Source: Sipunculus nudus (Eukaryota > Annelida > Sipuncula > Golfingiida > Sipunculidae). Taken from it: a DNA stretch of 64,000 nt. A program made the position numbers and the translations under genes. The notes under the pieces were generated by a model. It saw only the letters and a list, made by a program, of their open reading frames with translations. It had not been told where the DNA came from and did not search any database. Below, piece after piece: positions 38,540-51,965 of the stretch. The stretch covers positions 16,532,058 to 16,596,057 of the forward strand of contig CM049310.1 of the NCBI GenBank assembly GCA_026874595.1, written 5' to 3'. The first letter of the stretch is position 1. Each line of letters opens with the position of its first letter.

Positions 38540-38720
38540 GTTCAAGAGGTGTGTGTGTGTGGGGGGGGGGGGGGGGGGTGGAATCGTAGAGGTAGGTTAT
38601 ATATATATTCCAGTATATAAATTTTACACTCTGAATAGCAGGGGTATAATTATATTGACCAAAATGTGTGTATGTGTTGGGGAATGTGTGTGTGTGGGGG
38701 GGATATATAATCCCCATGCA
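38540..38720. repeat. G-rich low-complexity region
   Basis: A (GT)n/G18 tract at 38550-38579 and a second GTGTGTGTGGGGGGG run near 38690. A similar poly-G run of over 20 bases lies at 38930-38953. Confidence 0.85.
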
Positions 38721-38959
38721 CCCCTCCCCCCTGTATTGACGCCCCTGTTGCGTATTCACAGGATTAATCGCACGTTTCAACGTGTGTTCATGCAGCATTA
38801 GAATGGTTAAACTCTAAATCGCATCTTCCTCTAAATTTAAATATTATATGTATAACATATATATCAATAACATATATGTCGACTGCAGTTAGTTTATTGT
38901 ATGATGCCAACATGTGCTCTTTTTTTGGGGGTGGGGGGGGGGGGGGGGGGGGGTGCGGC

Positions 38960-40080
38960 GGATTTTTTTTCTGATTAAAAAAAAATTAGAATTTGCTTCT
39001 GCTTTGGTAAATAAGTGGTTTACTTATCTTTTATTTAATATTGGTGAAGCCAACTGCCTGGTTTGAACGACATTGAGAAAACATACAAACACGTGGGAAC
39101 ATCGCAATACGGATGTTTATAAACATCCTTTAGAAAAAAAGAGGGGCGTTTATCTATTCCTTACTGTTCAACCATGCATGGTATGTATACATATGTATAT
39201 AGTTTCCCTGTTATCATGCTCAATATCAATATTGCGCAACAAATAATGGAACTACACAAAAAACGAAGGAATTCATTTAGGGATTTAGTCATTAAAATGG
39301 AAAAGCACAATACATGGTGCCATCATTATTTATGTATATAAGGTATATTACACACAAATATATATAGCACTCTTATCGACATGTATATTATCAATGATTG
39401 CAAATCAATAGATGAAAGTATACTGGTATAGCCTGGCCGAGAGGTGTTACCGTAATTAATATATTTCGTTTTGATAATGCATATCAATTCCAGCGGTAAC
39501 AAAGGCTTACTAATTCCCATCTACATTTCTCATATAAACATTCACGCACTTTTCACAGTTTAATCTTGCAGGCTTAACGTTTAACTGTATCCGGTTGATA
39601 AAAACGTGTTTGTATATTAAACAATCATTCTTAAATACACACATTTATTTACGCATTTTCCTTATTCGAGCGTACCAGTGCCAAAAGGTGTATAGACATG
39701 CAGTTTAAGGGACAAATATTGATTTTAGCAGTGCATAGCCAAATCATTCAGGGCCTTGACGTGAATAACAAAAATTATATGTCTGTTGAGTTTAAGGTAA
39801 ATGTATGAGTTGCCTGACTCTGTCTAATAAAGCACGCTTTTGATTGTACTGCCGCCGGCACGGAATCGAATCATGCATACACAAAGGTGGATACAATCAT
39901 TTAGCCAATTCGAGTCGTATATTAAAGCAATACTAGCATTCACGGGAATTCATCCTTACATATGGTGAGCGTTTCATCACACGCATGTTATTATACTTTG
40001 AATATCGTATTTGTGCAAGGCGGCAATGTGTTTATACAACATCCAGTTTCACCGGACAGGAACATATTGCAATCAATGTG
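38960..40080. other. AT-rich intergenic DNA
   Basis: No gene or repeat recognised. Confidence 0.4.
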
Positions 40081-40084
40081 CAGT

Positions 40085-40086
<2 letters not shown>

Positions 40087-40159
<73 letters not shown>
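40087..40159. repeat. Compound (TA)n(GA)n microsatellite
   Basis: TA tract 40087-40134 runs directly into a GA tract 40135-40159; read on the minus strand it is (TC)n(TA)n, as at 18.8 and 45.1 kb. Confidence 0.95.
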
Positions 40160-42018
40160 TTTTCTTTCTTCTGTTCTGCCCTTATCTATTATTTTCTATG
40201 AACAATTCAATTCTATTATATACTTTTTCAATATTCTGTTCTATATTCCATAAAATAATCCTTGGCGGATCATTGGATAACGATTTGGCGATCCATTTAT
40301 TAACCAGACGCGCCATATATAACTAGCCAAAATTCTTGTATTTTCTATCATATATATATATACATAATAGTATATATACATTTTATTCGTTTCTACCCAC
40401 GTTGAAAAGTTATGATTAATGATATGTGCTATGTAGGTGATCACAAAAGGATATCATAGACTAGTGACAAGAAAAAGGGACACACTTATCGTCGTCCATT
40501 TTATCATATTTTCGACATATGACTAAATCATTAGATTGAAAACAGCGGGTTTAACGTAATTCCCAGATGATGCTTGATAAACCAAAAGATTTCAAGGTGA
40601 GGAAATCACAAAATGTTGAAATGTTAGCCAACTTGTTAAATCAAAAAAAGAAACAAGATTAAAAAAAAAAAACACGTACACTGGCACAACAACATTAAAG
40701 TCACACCTTCAATACCGCGACTGCACAAAAAAAACATGCTTATCTTACCACAAAGGCAGTTTACTAGGCTGATGTCTTATAAGGCACTGTTGATACTGAA
40801 TAACGTTAGTTCCCCCTGGCGAGCCGAGACCACTCCTGCTCCACGATAAACGCAGTAAAATTATGCTCACTCAAGTACGTGCACAGACGAATGTCCGCAG
40901 ACGTTTTAAACTTCACTGATAAAACCGACTCTGATATAGGTACTTTGGGTGTGGAGGGCTCATTCTTAGTCGTTTTATCACGCGTATATATATATATATA
41001 TATATCAATCGTTGAATGGCTTCAGTTCGTTTACATATATTTCCCATTAAGTTGACTGAGTCATGCGTTTAGTGTTTACATACGTTACCATCAGTCACGA
41101 AGAAACACTACTAGTGCATTCAGTAGCATATTATCAATTTGTCAGATCAATGGGTATATCCAGACTGATCCTTTCTGATATATGTCTTTCTTTTATATTT
41201 TTAAAGGCCAGAACTTGGTTTGAAATGTTTCACGCATATTTTCACCGCATTCTGTGAAAATATATGTATTTTATATTTACTTTCTGTTATAGAATAAATG
41301 TTGAAAAACGATATATTTATTAATTGAATCCTTCATTACACGCGGGCAAGACATCCGTAGAGATGCCATAGAAAGCCTGAAGACAGCAGTACACAGTGAT
41401 AGCGATGATGTTACCTTCCACTAATTTTAAACCTTCACTTCACAAAAAAAAAACATCCTACTCGAGGGGAAATTACACTGAGAATCATATAAATCTTTAA
41501 ATCCTATAACTAATAATTGAACAAAAAATATTTTGACGTGATATATACATCTCTGCTTGTGTATATTTTTGTGAAGGGTGCCGATATTACTATTGATTTG
41601 TTAACTTCCTGTATGTATGGCTTCCGCAATCATATGAAGAATATTTTTTTTTTATCAGCAGTAATCCTACTATTCCTCGCGGATTAGAGCGTGGTCGCAA
41701 AAAGCTTTATTCAGCTGTAAGGTCAGCCTATATACGTCCAACTGCCACCAATCTCTCTCCAAAGAAACATTGCTGTCTGGACAATGTCCTCTATTTACGT
41801 ATCGCATCCCGCGCACTTTCCGAACCCTGACTGGTTAATCCTCCCTATTATTCCACATGGCCGCTATCATTCATTAACTAGTATGTGTATATGCGCAAGT
41901 GCCTGCCTATGTTAACTCACAAGGAACATATAAACCATAAACTGGTAAAAGATTGTTGCATTTAATTCATATAGAGTCCCTACATGTACCACGACTATGA
42001 TAAACCCAAAATATGTTA

Positions 42019-42021
<3 letters not shown>

Positions 42022-42079
<58 letters not shown>
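42022..42079. repeat. (TA)n microsatellite
   Basis: Perfect TA tract; a second lies 60 bp on at 42140-42177. Confidence 0.95.
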
Positions 42080-42082
<3 letters not shown>

Positions 42083-42136
42083 CTTTACTAAAAAAAAAGT
42101 ATTGTTCTCAGGCACTTTTTTTCAGAAACTACTGCG

Positions 42137-42179
<43 letters not shown>

Positions 42180-43268
42180 AAATTGACGCCTGTGCTATAC
42201 ACCATGAAAGTTACAGCACCGAAATATCGGAATCTATACCATAACTTCAGGTACAGAATCGATTCCTGTCTGAAGTGGCAAAAAAATTTATTGGCGAGAA
42301 TATAAATATAAAATAAGAATTTCCATAGGTAAAAGCCTCCATATAACACAGGATTGACCGTTTATTATGTTCTAGATGTCAATAAAATGCTTTTTGCACA
42401 CAAACACCCGGTGCACTTCCACCCGTCACTGTTTGGACCAACTGGGATTATAAATAAATAATTTACTGTGCTATAAAAATAACTATTGTAACATGCATAG
42501 TGATATCACGGCAGCTAGGGTTATTGTGTATTTTTCTGTAAGATTCCAGTCAAGGTAGGTGTGATCTGGAGACCATGGTTAAGTTCACGTACCTGCCCTG
42601 CACTAGGCAGTTTGAACATAAATTAAGTATACCATATACTTTCGCTGGAATTGCCTCAGCTGTGCTTTAGTACCAAGCTATTTCAAGTACGTGCCAACTG
42701 TATCTGTTGAAGGCATTTAATAACAAGATAGTTCACGAGTGAATAAAGTAATTATGATCCAGACAGTGGGCCCATCTGTCAGAGATAGTAATATGACTCC
42801 GTGAAGGCTGACACAGGAACTCCTTCACTGCCATAATACTTTTGCAAGTTAAAGAAAAACGGAAGTCATGGAAAGATACTTTAACATATTAAACTGAATG
42901 CTCACGATTGGTAGTATTATACCTGTACAGGTTTTCTCATGTAACATGCAGTAAACTGAGGCAGTATGGAGTTTCATATGACCGTAATAACCAATTTTTC
43001 CCCGGACCAGTTTGGAAGTATAAGTTTAATTAATAATTAATTAAATCAATAATTAATTTAAATTATCGTTATGATCAACAAAATTGTATATATTTCTTTA
43101 CTTAAGAAATCCTTTTATTTTCGGTTTCATTGTTACTGAAGGTTGTTTATCGTTTACTGAACAGTTTAGTAATAGTTTTAATAGCTGTATAAAGATGTGT
43201 CTACAAGTATTTTAAAAAAATCCTGTAACCACAACCCAAGCATGTTAATCACACACCTACACACGCAC

Positions 43269-43316
<48 letters not shown>

Positions 43317-45044
43317 ATACAGAGAGTAGAAGTTCTCTTTTTTCCTGCAAAACAAGTTTATTGTTCATACGAATGGACTTATCATAACGGTACTTGAACC
43401 TTAGTACAGTGGAAAAACTCTTTTACTTACACTAAATATATCAACACCTATTTATGTTGTGTGTGTTGGCAGTTCTCACTATATGTATCGTGATGTATAC
43501 AGGACCATGTTGTTTATTTAAAATTAAACACTAGGGAACCATTCAATTCAGTATATGTAATGACGCCATCAATTTTGTTGACTGTGCATGCATTCTTCCT
43601 GGGGGCGTTTTTAGGTCACCTATATAAATCGGACGCCTATAGCGTCAGCTTGTCCACACCATCAGACACGAAGGACTGACCCTTAACGGCAACAGCTGTT
43701 ATGACCGCATATCCTTAAGTATACTTGTCCCTGCTGCTGACCATACTTCCATTAACTATACAAAGATTTGAGTCCCAGTCCTACACTCTCCTATGACTCA
43801 TCCTCATCGTATTTTGTCAATGTTATTACATGTGTTATACCTCCGCCAAAAAGTGTTTGTTTTCCCCTTGGTTGTTTTGCTTGTTACACAAAACGTTCTG
43901 AACAGAATTTGATAAAATTTCGATTAGGTTCAGGATAAAACTCAAGGAAAAATGCATTAGATTTTTAGGTAATCAAAACTGCCACAATAAATTTTAATTC
44001 AAATGATTATATGTCATTGTGACACGAGGTAATACGTTTGTCCCATCGAGGATCAGAGGCATTCATCGGATTTAGAGTAGGATTAGGATCCTGGCGTGGG
44101 TATGTAGGCTACGACTACACGTCTATTACTAAATATCCTGTTCCGCCACAGCAACATGTGGCCAGCTTTTTTTTCACTGAATATTTTCTCGTTCTTAATC
44201 TATATACATAATAAATATTCAGTGATGAATGATATGTTAAGTTTACATAATTCTGATCGGTAAGAAATTCCGTGCCCCAAAGAGAAAAGATTTAAACATT
44301 AGGATGTAATGTACGATTGGCATTTGTGTAAACTGAAAGAATGCATGCGTAAGGGTGGCGTTTCTTACTTTTATTATAGTACAATTTACATTGGCAGCAA
44401 GTGCATATTTGAATACCAAATAGGTGGCTGCAGAACACGTCATTTGATAGTGTTTTGTATTTAGTTTCGTTGATTTGAGGAAATAACGTTATACTCAAGG
44501 AAGCTCGGACCATGAAGTTTGAAGAGTGTTTACATTTATTGTATCTGTGTTGCACTTTACATTGTTAAATTAAACATTCATGTTATGTGTATGTCAAAAC
44601 TAAACTAGATTTAACTTATATTAACGATTATCGAAAGATAGTTTACGTCTGTATGTGTCTGATATTATACTTTATACAATGTAATGTTATATGGTGAGAA
44701 CATCGACTAAAGCATGAGTTCACCCCTGCCCTGTTTGACACTTTCAAAGGGTAGAAGTTAGTCATCCACATTGCAATACATGGATACCTCACGACATTAC
44801 GAAAGTAAGTTGAATTGTAACACTTAAGATATATTGCTAAGTAAACAGGCGTTTCTATTTACATTAAAATATAAACAATGTTATTGGACTTATGACGCGA
44901 ATAACAACTTACAACTGAGTCGCATAGGTTACTTACATATAATTATAGTTAGATATATACGCACTCAAAGTATTATATATTCAGCCTTTTTAAACTGATA
45001 CAATAAAGTAATATGCAACATCTATAGACAAGGATGCTGACAGG

Positions 45045-45045
<1 letters not shown>
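42180..45045. other. Intergenic DNA with microsatellites and a possible TATA promoter
   Basis: A (TA)n lies at 43268-43312. At 43838 TACCTCCGCCAAAAAGTGTT followed by GTTCTGAACAGAATTTGATA resembles the start of common Helitron-like repeats of marine invertebrates. No gene was recognised. Confidence 0.35.
43619..43660 (+). promoter_or_regulatory. Candidate TATA-type core promoter (weak)
   Basis: CCTATATAAATCGG is followed about 27 bp later by GCGTCAGCTTG, in a GC-richer island. No downstream reading frame of note was found, so this is only a positional resemblance. Confidence 0.2.

Positions 45046-45047
<2 letters not shown>

Positions 45048-45121
<74 letters not shown>
45048..45121. repeat. 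Compound (CT)n(TA)n microsatellite
   Basis: CT tract 45048-45078 followed directly by a TA tract to 45121. Confidence 0.95.
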
Positions 45122-45123
<2 letters not shown>

Positions 45124-46069
45124 GTTAAGCCAAATCAAACAAAAATCACATGCACTGGCTATCCCAACATCCCATTAATACTTTCGAACACTGTTATCAA
45201 ATCGTGACCGTAATAAAACTGACTGAAGTGCATCTCGTAAACTATTGTAATGCAATATTCTGTTAGATTTATATCACTGCTTGATCACACTCTCCTGAAA
45301 AATTTTACTTATAACCTTACAGTAACCTCACCTGAATTAAGGAAACCTTCTGGTGCGGGTCGTGCGGCTCTCTTGGTCAATAATGATTCTTATTGCCAAG
45401 AAGTAATTCCCCCTTTTATTCACCTACCACCCCCGAAAAAATACCTGTTTGAGCATGTGCCTAGGTAAGGGTCAGACTAATGCTATAAATCCTGTTCGGC
45501 ATGAGGCGTGTATACCAGCTAGCTAAATATAGGCACCGGGATAGAATAGCTTTACAGTACAGTGAATGCTAAATGAATCTACTTAAACCTGAACAGTACC
45601 GGAATAAACAGTGGTGCCATAAGCAACACACAGGAAGGGGGCGCTAAAAACAACACGTTCACCGAATTGAAAGCCCGGAGTATTACACACATCCGATAAA
45701 TCCGTACTATAAGTGCTTGAAAAGAACAGAATCTGGACTTACCTGGTGTTAATTGAACCAGTTATGTGGGTTTGGTAAAGCCACAGAGCGGTAGCTAGAA
45801 TAAGGTATTTGAGAGGCCGCTCAACCGTTTCCACGTGTGCTCTGGCCCTGTCGATCAATGAGGATGGTTGTGGATTCTTGTTGTGTAAACATATGGTCGT
45901 CCTCAACCCCAAGCTGCACCACCTGACCCTATCGATGAACACAGTGTTAATGTATAGATCATTATTGTTGATATTCTAAAACTCGAACTTAATGTATAGT
46001 TTGTTTATGATTTTGTAAAAATCCCGTGGGAAACTATTTCATATAGGCCTATACTTAATTTAATACATA

Positions 46070-46112
46070 TATACATATAAATATACATATATATTACATA
46101 TATGTGTGTTTA

Positions 46113-46149
<37 letters not shown>

Positions 46150-46179
46150 TCATATGGTTACTTGTATATATGAATAATC

Positions 46180-46215
<36 letters not shown>
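46070..46215. repeat. Cluster of (TA)n tracts
   Basis: TA tracts at about 46116-46146 and 46182-46211 within ATATAC-rich sequence. Confidence 0.9.
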
Positions 46216-47699
46216 TACATTAAAATGTGTATATTAAGTTAAAATTGTATATATATGTTATAAAAATATTTAATATGAAGTTTACACATGAGTACATTGT
46301 GTTTACGTCACCACAATTCTGTGATTGTATGATATAATTTTAGTTTATGGACTTATTGAATATTGTATTTTATTGTGACTTATCAATGTATTACAGGGCC
46401 CTTCTGTAAACAGAATTTTATTCTGATAAAGGCTACCCTGAAAGATGTTGTAATAAATAAATAAATACAACAAATGTTTGCAATCAACTTATACAACTTA
46501 AAGGTTCTTACTGAGCAACAACGGGCAAACAAATGCGCAGTATTGGGCTCAGCGGGAAGTAACCCTAAATCAAGTAAAGAATTCAATGTGAGATACTTGA
46601 GCAGAATGTTTTGAACAAGATTTTTCTACCGAACCTCTTTTCAATCATACTGGGGACCAGTGTAGTGACAGCTCAGGTTACAAATTATCGTTTAATGAAA
46701 CCTATTTCAGCACATAGCAGTAAAATGACAACATAATCATGGTTTATGCAGTTATGATTTCAAATAGTGGGAGTAAAATTCCGAAAATAAATTAAGGTCA
46801 AGCTGTTCTCTGTGAGGGTCGGATCCTTAGGTTCCTGCAAGGAACGTTCATTGTTGAGAATACTTTAAAGGTTTATTGAAAGGGTTAGTAATTGGACAGT
46901 TTGATTCGATTCTATGCATACGAGTTCTGCACTAAGACTGTTCTATACTTCCTGGTCTGGGTTTGCTGTTTTGGGAGTGGAGTTGGGGAATGAGGCATGC
47001 AGTTCTTAGAAGTTCGAGTAGTTTGGTCCGGGAGTATACTTCTAAAGGGCACTGTTCAAATCTGGGTAAACTCGGACACCCCCCCCCCCCCTCCTCCCCA
47101 CCAACCTCCTGCTATAAATTTCTAGCTTGGTGTGTGGTCTAATAGTAATACACCCTTCCAGATACCATATTGCGAAAATCTGATTAATTTGGTCTTGAGT
47201 CCATTCTGCCAAAGGGCACCCGACGATAGGCCTATTTATTCTAAATTTAAATTTAAAGTCAAAATTGCATCGAAAATTTAGGTGTTAGTAAATCCACGAG
47301 GTAATTAGGAAATTATTTAAAGGAAATCATCAACAAACCTTTCTAAGAATTTGAATGAAACAATTAATTTAATATCTAATAAAATTAAGTCTTCATGACA
47401 TATTGATTAAGTGGCAGTGTCAAGGATATTATTTGGCAGACGTTGAATGGATGATGATACTAATGTCATCCTTGATACTAAACAGAATGCTGAAGGTCTA
47501 TTACCAATGCCCGTGTTCAGTTTTTTCCGCAAACATGTTTCATTTACTATAAGGCAGTATCTGTTATAGACTAAATAAAATAATCAATTATGGTCCTAAA
47601 AATGAACAAGAGCACCGGAAACGTGCATCTTATGTCTAGTTTTCTCTGACCTAATTAAATATTGCTTGAACTTTGCCGAGAATTTAAATAATCAACATT

Positions 47700-48085
47700 T
47701 GGATTTATAATGAGTTTCATGATAATCCATCAGATTTTGGTAGGCTTACGTCATCACGACGCCACCAGTCTAATGACCTCGGACCTGTGGTGACCTAGAT
47801 CTGACCTCATTGAATAATTATGCCGGCGAGATGTTATAATTATATTGGTTACCGGTAATATTTCTGTTGGTTTCAACTTTCATTAAAATCCATCATATAT
47901 CTGATAAGATGTCGCGGCGACACCATTAGTATCAATGTAGCCTCGTGACCTCTGACCTCATTGTATAATTAAGCCAATGCATAGATTTTGCCTATAAATC
48001 CAACTCGGCCAGATAACAAGTTATGTAGGGGAAATTTCGTGAAAATCCATCCAGTCCCTTGTAAGATATCGCAGCGACACTATAA
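47700..48085. repeat. Degenerate tandem repeat, three ~160-bp units
   Basis: Units start near 47710, 47877 and 48030 with TTTC.TGA.AATCCATC-type sequence, then a GATGTCGCGGCGACAC-like block and GTGACCTCTGACCTCATTG plus AATTATGCC or AATTAAGCC. The third is cut short. The GTGACCT wording recalls the repeat units at 50.9-51.8 kb. Confidence 0.6.
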
Positions 48086-48593
48086 AGTATAAAACTATAC
48101 CATGGTCCATTATACGTCCCGTCATAGATGGGCGTATAAAAAGGCCTATTCCGTCGATTATCTAAGTGAAAATGTTTTACGATGAACGTCCCTTGGTTAA
48201 AACACAATAAAAATTAAAAATTAAACGCCGGCGGAGTGGCCTAGCTTGGGGTATTTCTACAGGGGGGGGGGGGGGGGGCACAAACATGGCTCATAAAACG
48301 AAACCTATTTTACTGCTCTTCAATATTTAACATGACATGCTAAATCCATGTTTGCAACCCTAAATGAAAACATATCATGTGTTTACCAAGTGTTGGCCTT
48401 GTTCTTCTGTCGTTCTGAGCCCTAACTGAGACGCTGGGGAAGGTCGATCAAATAGCACGAGCCGGAATTGACCTATCTATCTCATTCTAACTGCTCCGCC
48501 CTTTTAACTTATTATTATAATGAGCCCCCAAAACGCTCCTCCACAGAAGGTCTTCCATTCCCATGGTAGCGAGAGCTGATTAAAACATAATAA

Positions 48594-48641
48594 TGACGTC
48601 ACAAAGGTCGATGACGCATGACGTCGTAATGACTGACGTCA
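48594..48641. promoter_or_regulatory. Cluster of CRE-like TGACGTCA motifs
   Basis: TGACGTCA at 48594-48601 and 48634-48641 and TGACGTCG at 48619-48626 lie within 48 bp. TGACGTCA is the palindromic binding site of CREB/ATF bZIP factors. No nearby gene start was recognised, so function is unknown. Confidence 0.4.
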
Positions 48642-48871
48642 TCAACTGGTATCGCCTGATCATTGTTTACCATATCACATGCAGTCATTATGAACTGTCT
48701 TTAAATGTTTTGGATTATTTGTCTCATACGAATTACGTGCCAGGTTAGACATAAGTTTGACTGGCTTGCTTTTTATCAGTTCTGAGGCAAGTAATAAGTC
48801 GTAAACGCTGAACATCCGCGCACCGTTTATATCATTCTCCAACAGAGGGCTCTCTGTTACACTGCAAAAAC

Positions 48872-48963
48872 CCACTCGGAACTCCTCGGAATTCGAAACA
48901 TCTTGTCTCATCTCGCAAGACACTCGATATAAGAATCCGAATTCGGCCGAGGAGTTCCGAGTG
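48872..48963. repeat. Short near-perfect foldback element
   Basis: CACTCGGAACTCCTCGGAAT pairs with ATTCGGCCGAGGAGTTCCGAGTG-type sequence across a loop of about 45 bp. The loop motif (TCTCGCAAGACACTCGATAT) is repeated, diverged, just to the right at about 48993-49030. Confidence 0.75.
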
Positions 48964-49602
48964 TGTAAAAAACTTTTTCTATCACAATCGTAACATCTCG
49001 CCTTATCTAGCGAGACATTCGATATAAGTTCTGAGTGGTCCGGACACTAATACGGATGAAACTTATTATGACAAATTAGAAAAGGGTTTCCGAACATTCA
49101 GCAAATTTTTATTTTCTCGACTTCTTCGTGCCCTTTTTCAATATTTCAAGACCATTTTACCACGAGAAACTATCGCATAGGCCTGCCTATGCCTATATAA
49201 ACCGGCAAATATTAAGATCATCCTTGGAAATTTGCATATCATAGACACAGGGTTCTATCTTATCCACAAGACCAAGCCCCTCCCACCAACTGACGATTTG
49301 GTTAGCAGCTATTTTTAAATTCTATTTTTTAGTTCATACATCCGCAAGTGTAAACACAACTTTAGGGTTTCTTTAACGGACACCCCCTCCAACAATTCAA
49401 GGACATTATATTTAACCTTGATTATGTTTTTGGTGGTTTTGATAGTAGATTTTGGTTTGGCAAATTTTCTGAGCTCCCTTGCTGTTTATTATCTATTTGT
49501 ACCTTTTTTTTTACAATTGCTGCAAAGGTTTTAATAATGTCGAATGCGTGGACTTTCGCTCCACGACAAGATTTTCATCTTTCCCCTTTTATGAGATGCC
49601 TT

Positions 49603-49604
<2 letters not shown>

Positions 49605-49670
<66 letters not shown>
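49605..49670. repeat. (TA)n microsatellite
   Basis: About 33 perfect TA units. Confidence 0.97.
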
Positions 49671-49674
<4 letters not shown>

Positions 49675-50590
49675 TTCCTTTAGAAGTTTTCGAATATGTT
49701 TAACATTATTATTTAACTAATTAGAAGGGAAAATGAATTCACATTGTGTTTATAAACAAGGAGGTAGACGAGGGCGTGTCTTGCTGTTTTGTACGTGCTT
49801 ATCGTCATTCTTAACGGTTAAACCAGTGTGTAATCCTGCAGTTCAAATGTTGACATAAATATTGGCGGCAATGAAGTTTAGTAAAGACACTTGATACCTG
49901 TTTGGTAACGGAAAGACAACGTAAATCAACACAACTGCTTTAACACCAGTATCAAAACCGACGGGAAGTCACTCCTTGAACACAGACGACAAGTCGTAAA
50001 TTCCGAAACCAGACACAATGTTCACGTAATGTTTCGTGTTACATAGGTCTTGTGTAAAGTCCTACATGTATATATAGATTCGTGTCACCCGATAAAAAAA
50101 AATCAAGATAAAAATTTCGAGTTATCATTCATATTAATAGGCCTACATTAACTTCTAATAGTTTTGTTAAAATAACCTGAAATCACATTTTGTATAAGAT
50201 AACACGGACTGACAAAGCAACAAGTCTTTAGTCCAACCCCTCCCTGAAAGTATATACACGCACAAGAAGTTACTGATGGGTGCCGGTTGTGTTAGCTACA
50301 AACATCAAATTACAAGTGACCTTTTGTAGAACTGAAAGGAAAAAAAAAAATATTGAAATGATTAAAAAAGACTTGCAATTGGTGAAGCAGACGATACAAA
50401 ATTTTAAACCGACATTCAGGGTTTCAAGAACTTAAAATGCATTCCATGGCATATTAGTGTTTACCTCTTGCCAATGGATGTAGTGTGGCATTATAGTGTG
50501 GTTATTATAGGTTTAATTAAAAATAAAAATTCCTATCACATAAAAATAGAAAATAATTTTAATATAAATTTAATATATTCAACAATACTT
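49675..50590. other. AT-rich intergenic DNA
   Basis: No gene or repeat recognised. Confidence 0.4.
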
Positions 50591-50596
50591 AAGATG

Positions 50597-51965
50597 AAGT
50601 GGCTCATGGGCCATGACGCTCAGCTGAATCTCACATAAAGGTAACTCATTATTTATTGATATATTAGTGTATGTTTGAACGTTTACTCAATTGACAGTAA
50701 TTGTGGTGAAATTTATCGTTCGTGACACTTCTGTGCAAGTGGTTTGGCCTATTTTGTCCAAGTTCTAAGTTCTGACAGGTTTAAATGTACGGCATATTAT
50801 TTCAGTTTTATGATCTAATGGGAAATGTAGGTCATGCAGCCTTGAACACTGTGAAGAGTAACTTCCAGAATGCTCAAAATCATGTTACTGCTAATATCTT
50901 GAAGATCATAGGTCACACTGTCATAATTTAGGGTTTCCAAGAATATTTAATCAGGAATGCCCTGATTTTTACCTATTAAATTCCTTTGCCCAACTATTAC
51001 AAATTGTTCTAATCGAACTTTCAGTGCTCAAATTTTCTCACATAGCTTCCAGAATATAGGTCACAGTGACCTAAATTCAGGTTTCAAAGAAACCTCTATC
51101 AGAACCCCTAGGCTAAAATGTTAGGCCCAGTTATTAGACTCAATTGGTTTAGGCAAAGTTACAATTTGTGCCGACCTGATTCTCAGGGTGCTTAATTTAT
51201 GTTTTTTTTTTACCATATCTTGTTGAATACAAGTCACTCTGGGCTTACTTCAGGTTTTCAATGAGACCTGACAAGGACCTTTCTGGATATGAACCGAGAA
51301 GTAAGAAGGTCTAAAAATTACAATTTGTCAGTGTGGCTTCCTGGATGCTCAAATAGCTTCCCCCCCCCCCCCCCAACAGCTATGTGGGTCACAGTGACCG
51401 TATTTCAAAGACTTCACAAACACGTCAATGCATTTTAAATTATAAGTTTTCAGGACTCATGTCTATTATTTTTGTCCTATCAGAATTCAAGGCCGCTCAA
51501 AATCATGTTTTGGACTTGCAACTCATAACATATAGGTAAACATAACATAATTTCAGGTTTCCATGGCCCTCGACCTTCCTTGATATGAAGATAGAAGTTT
51601 CAGATTCAATGGTTACAATTTGTGCTAGTCTAACTTGCAGGGTACTGAATATACAGATTTTTCCCGCTGTTCACAGAATATAAGTCACAGTGACCTAGTT
51701 CCAGGTTTCCAAGGAAACTGGCCCGTGATCTCCCTATGGACAAGATTTGCGCCATGTCTTATTTCCAGGCTACTAAAAACCAATGTTTGAGACTCGCAGC
51801 TAACTGAATATTGGTCCTTGTGACCTAATTTTAAGTTTCATAAGAGAGTGACTCCAAGGATATAAAGTAAGAAGATTCTAGGTTCAACGGTAGGATTTGT
51901 GCCCTGTTAATGAACAAAAAGGGGCCCAGACAGACAAGGACATAGGAAGATTGCCATGGCTAAAA
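50597..51965 (+). mobile_element. Satellite-family element (copy 3, diverged)
   Basis: The left terminus is GGCTCATGGGCCATGACGCT then CAGCTGA at 50597-50632, a diverged form of the family's left end. The interior holds several decayed repeat units, each with TAGGTCACAGTGACCTAA, CAGGTTTCCAAGGAAAC, AAGTTTCAGG-like and TTACAATTTGTGC blocks. The right end has GGTTCAACGGTAGGATTTGT, CCCTGTTAATG and a degenerate GACAGACAAGGACATAGG...CATGGCTAA terminus. The hairpin is eroded. Confidence 0.6.
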
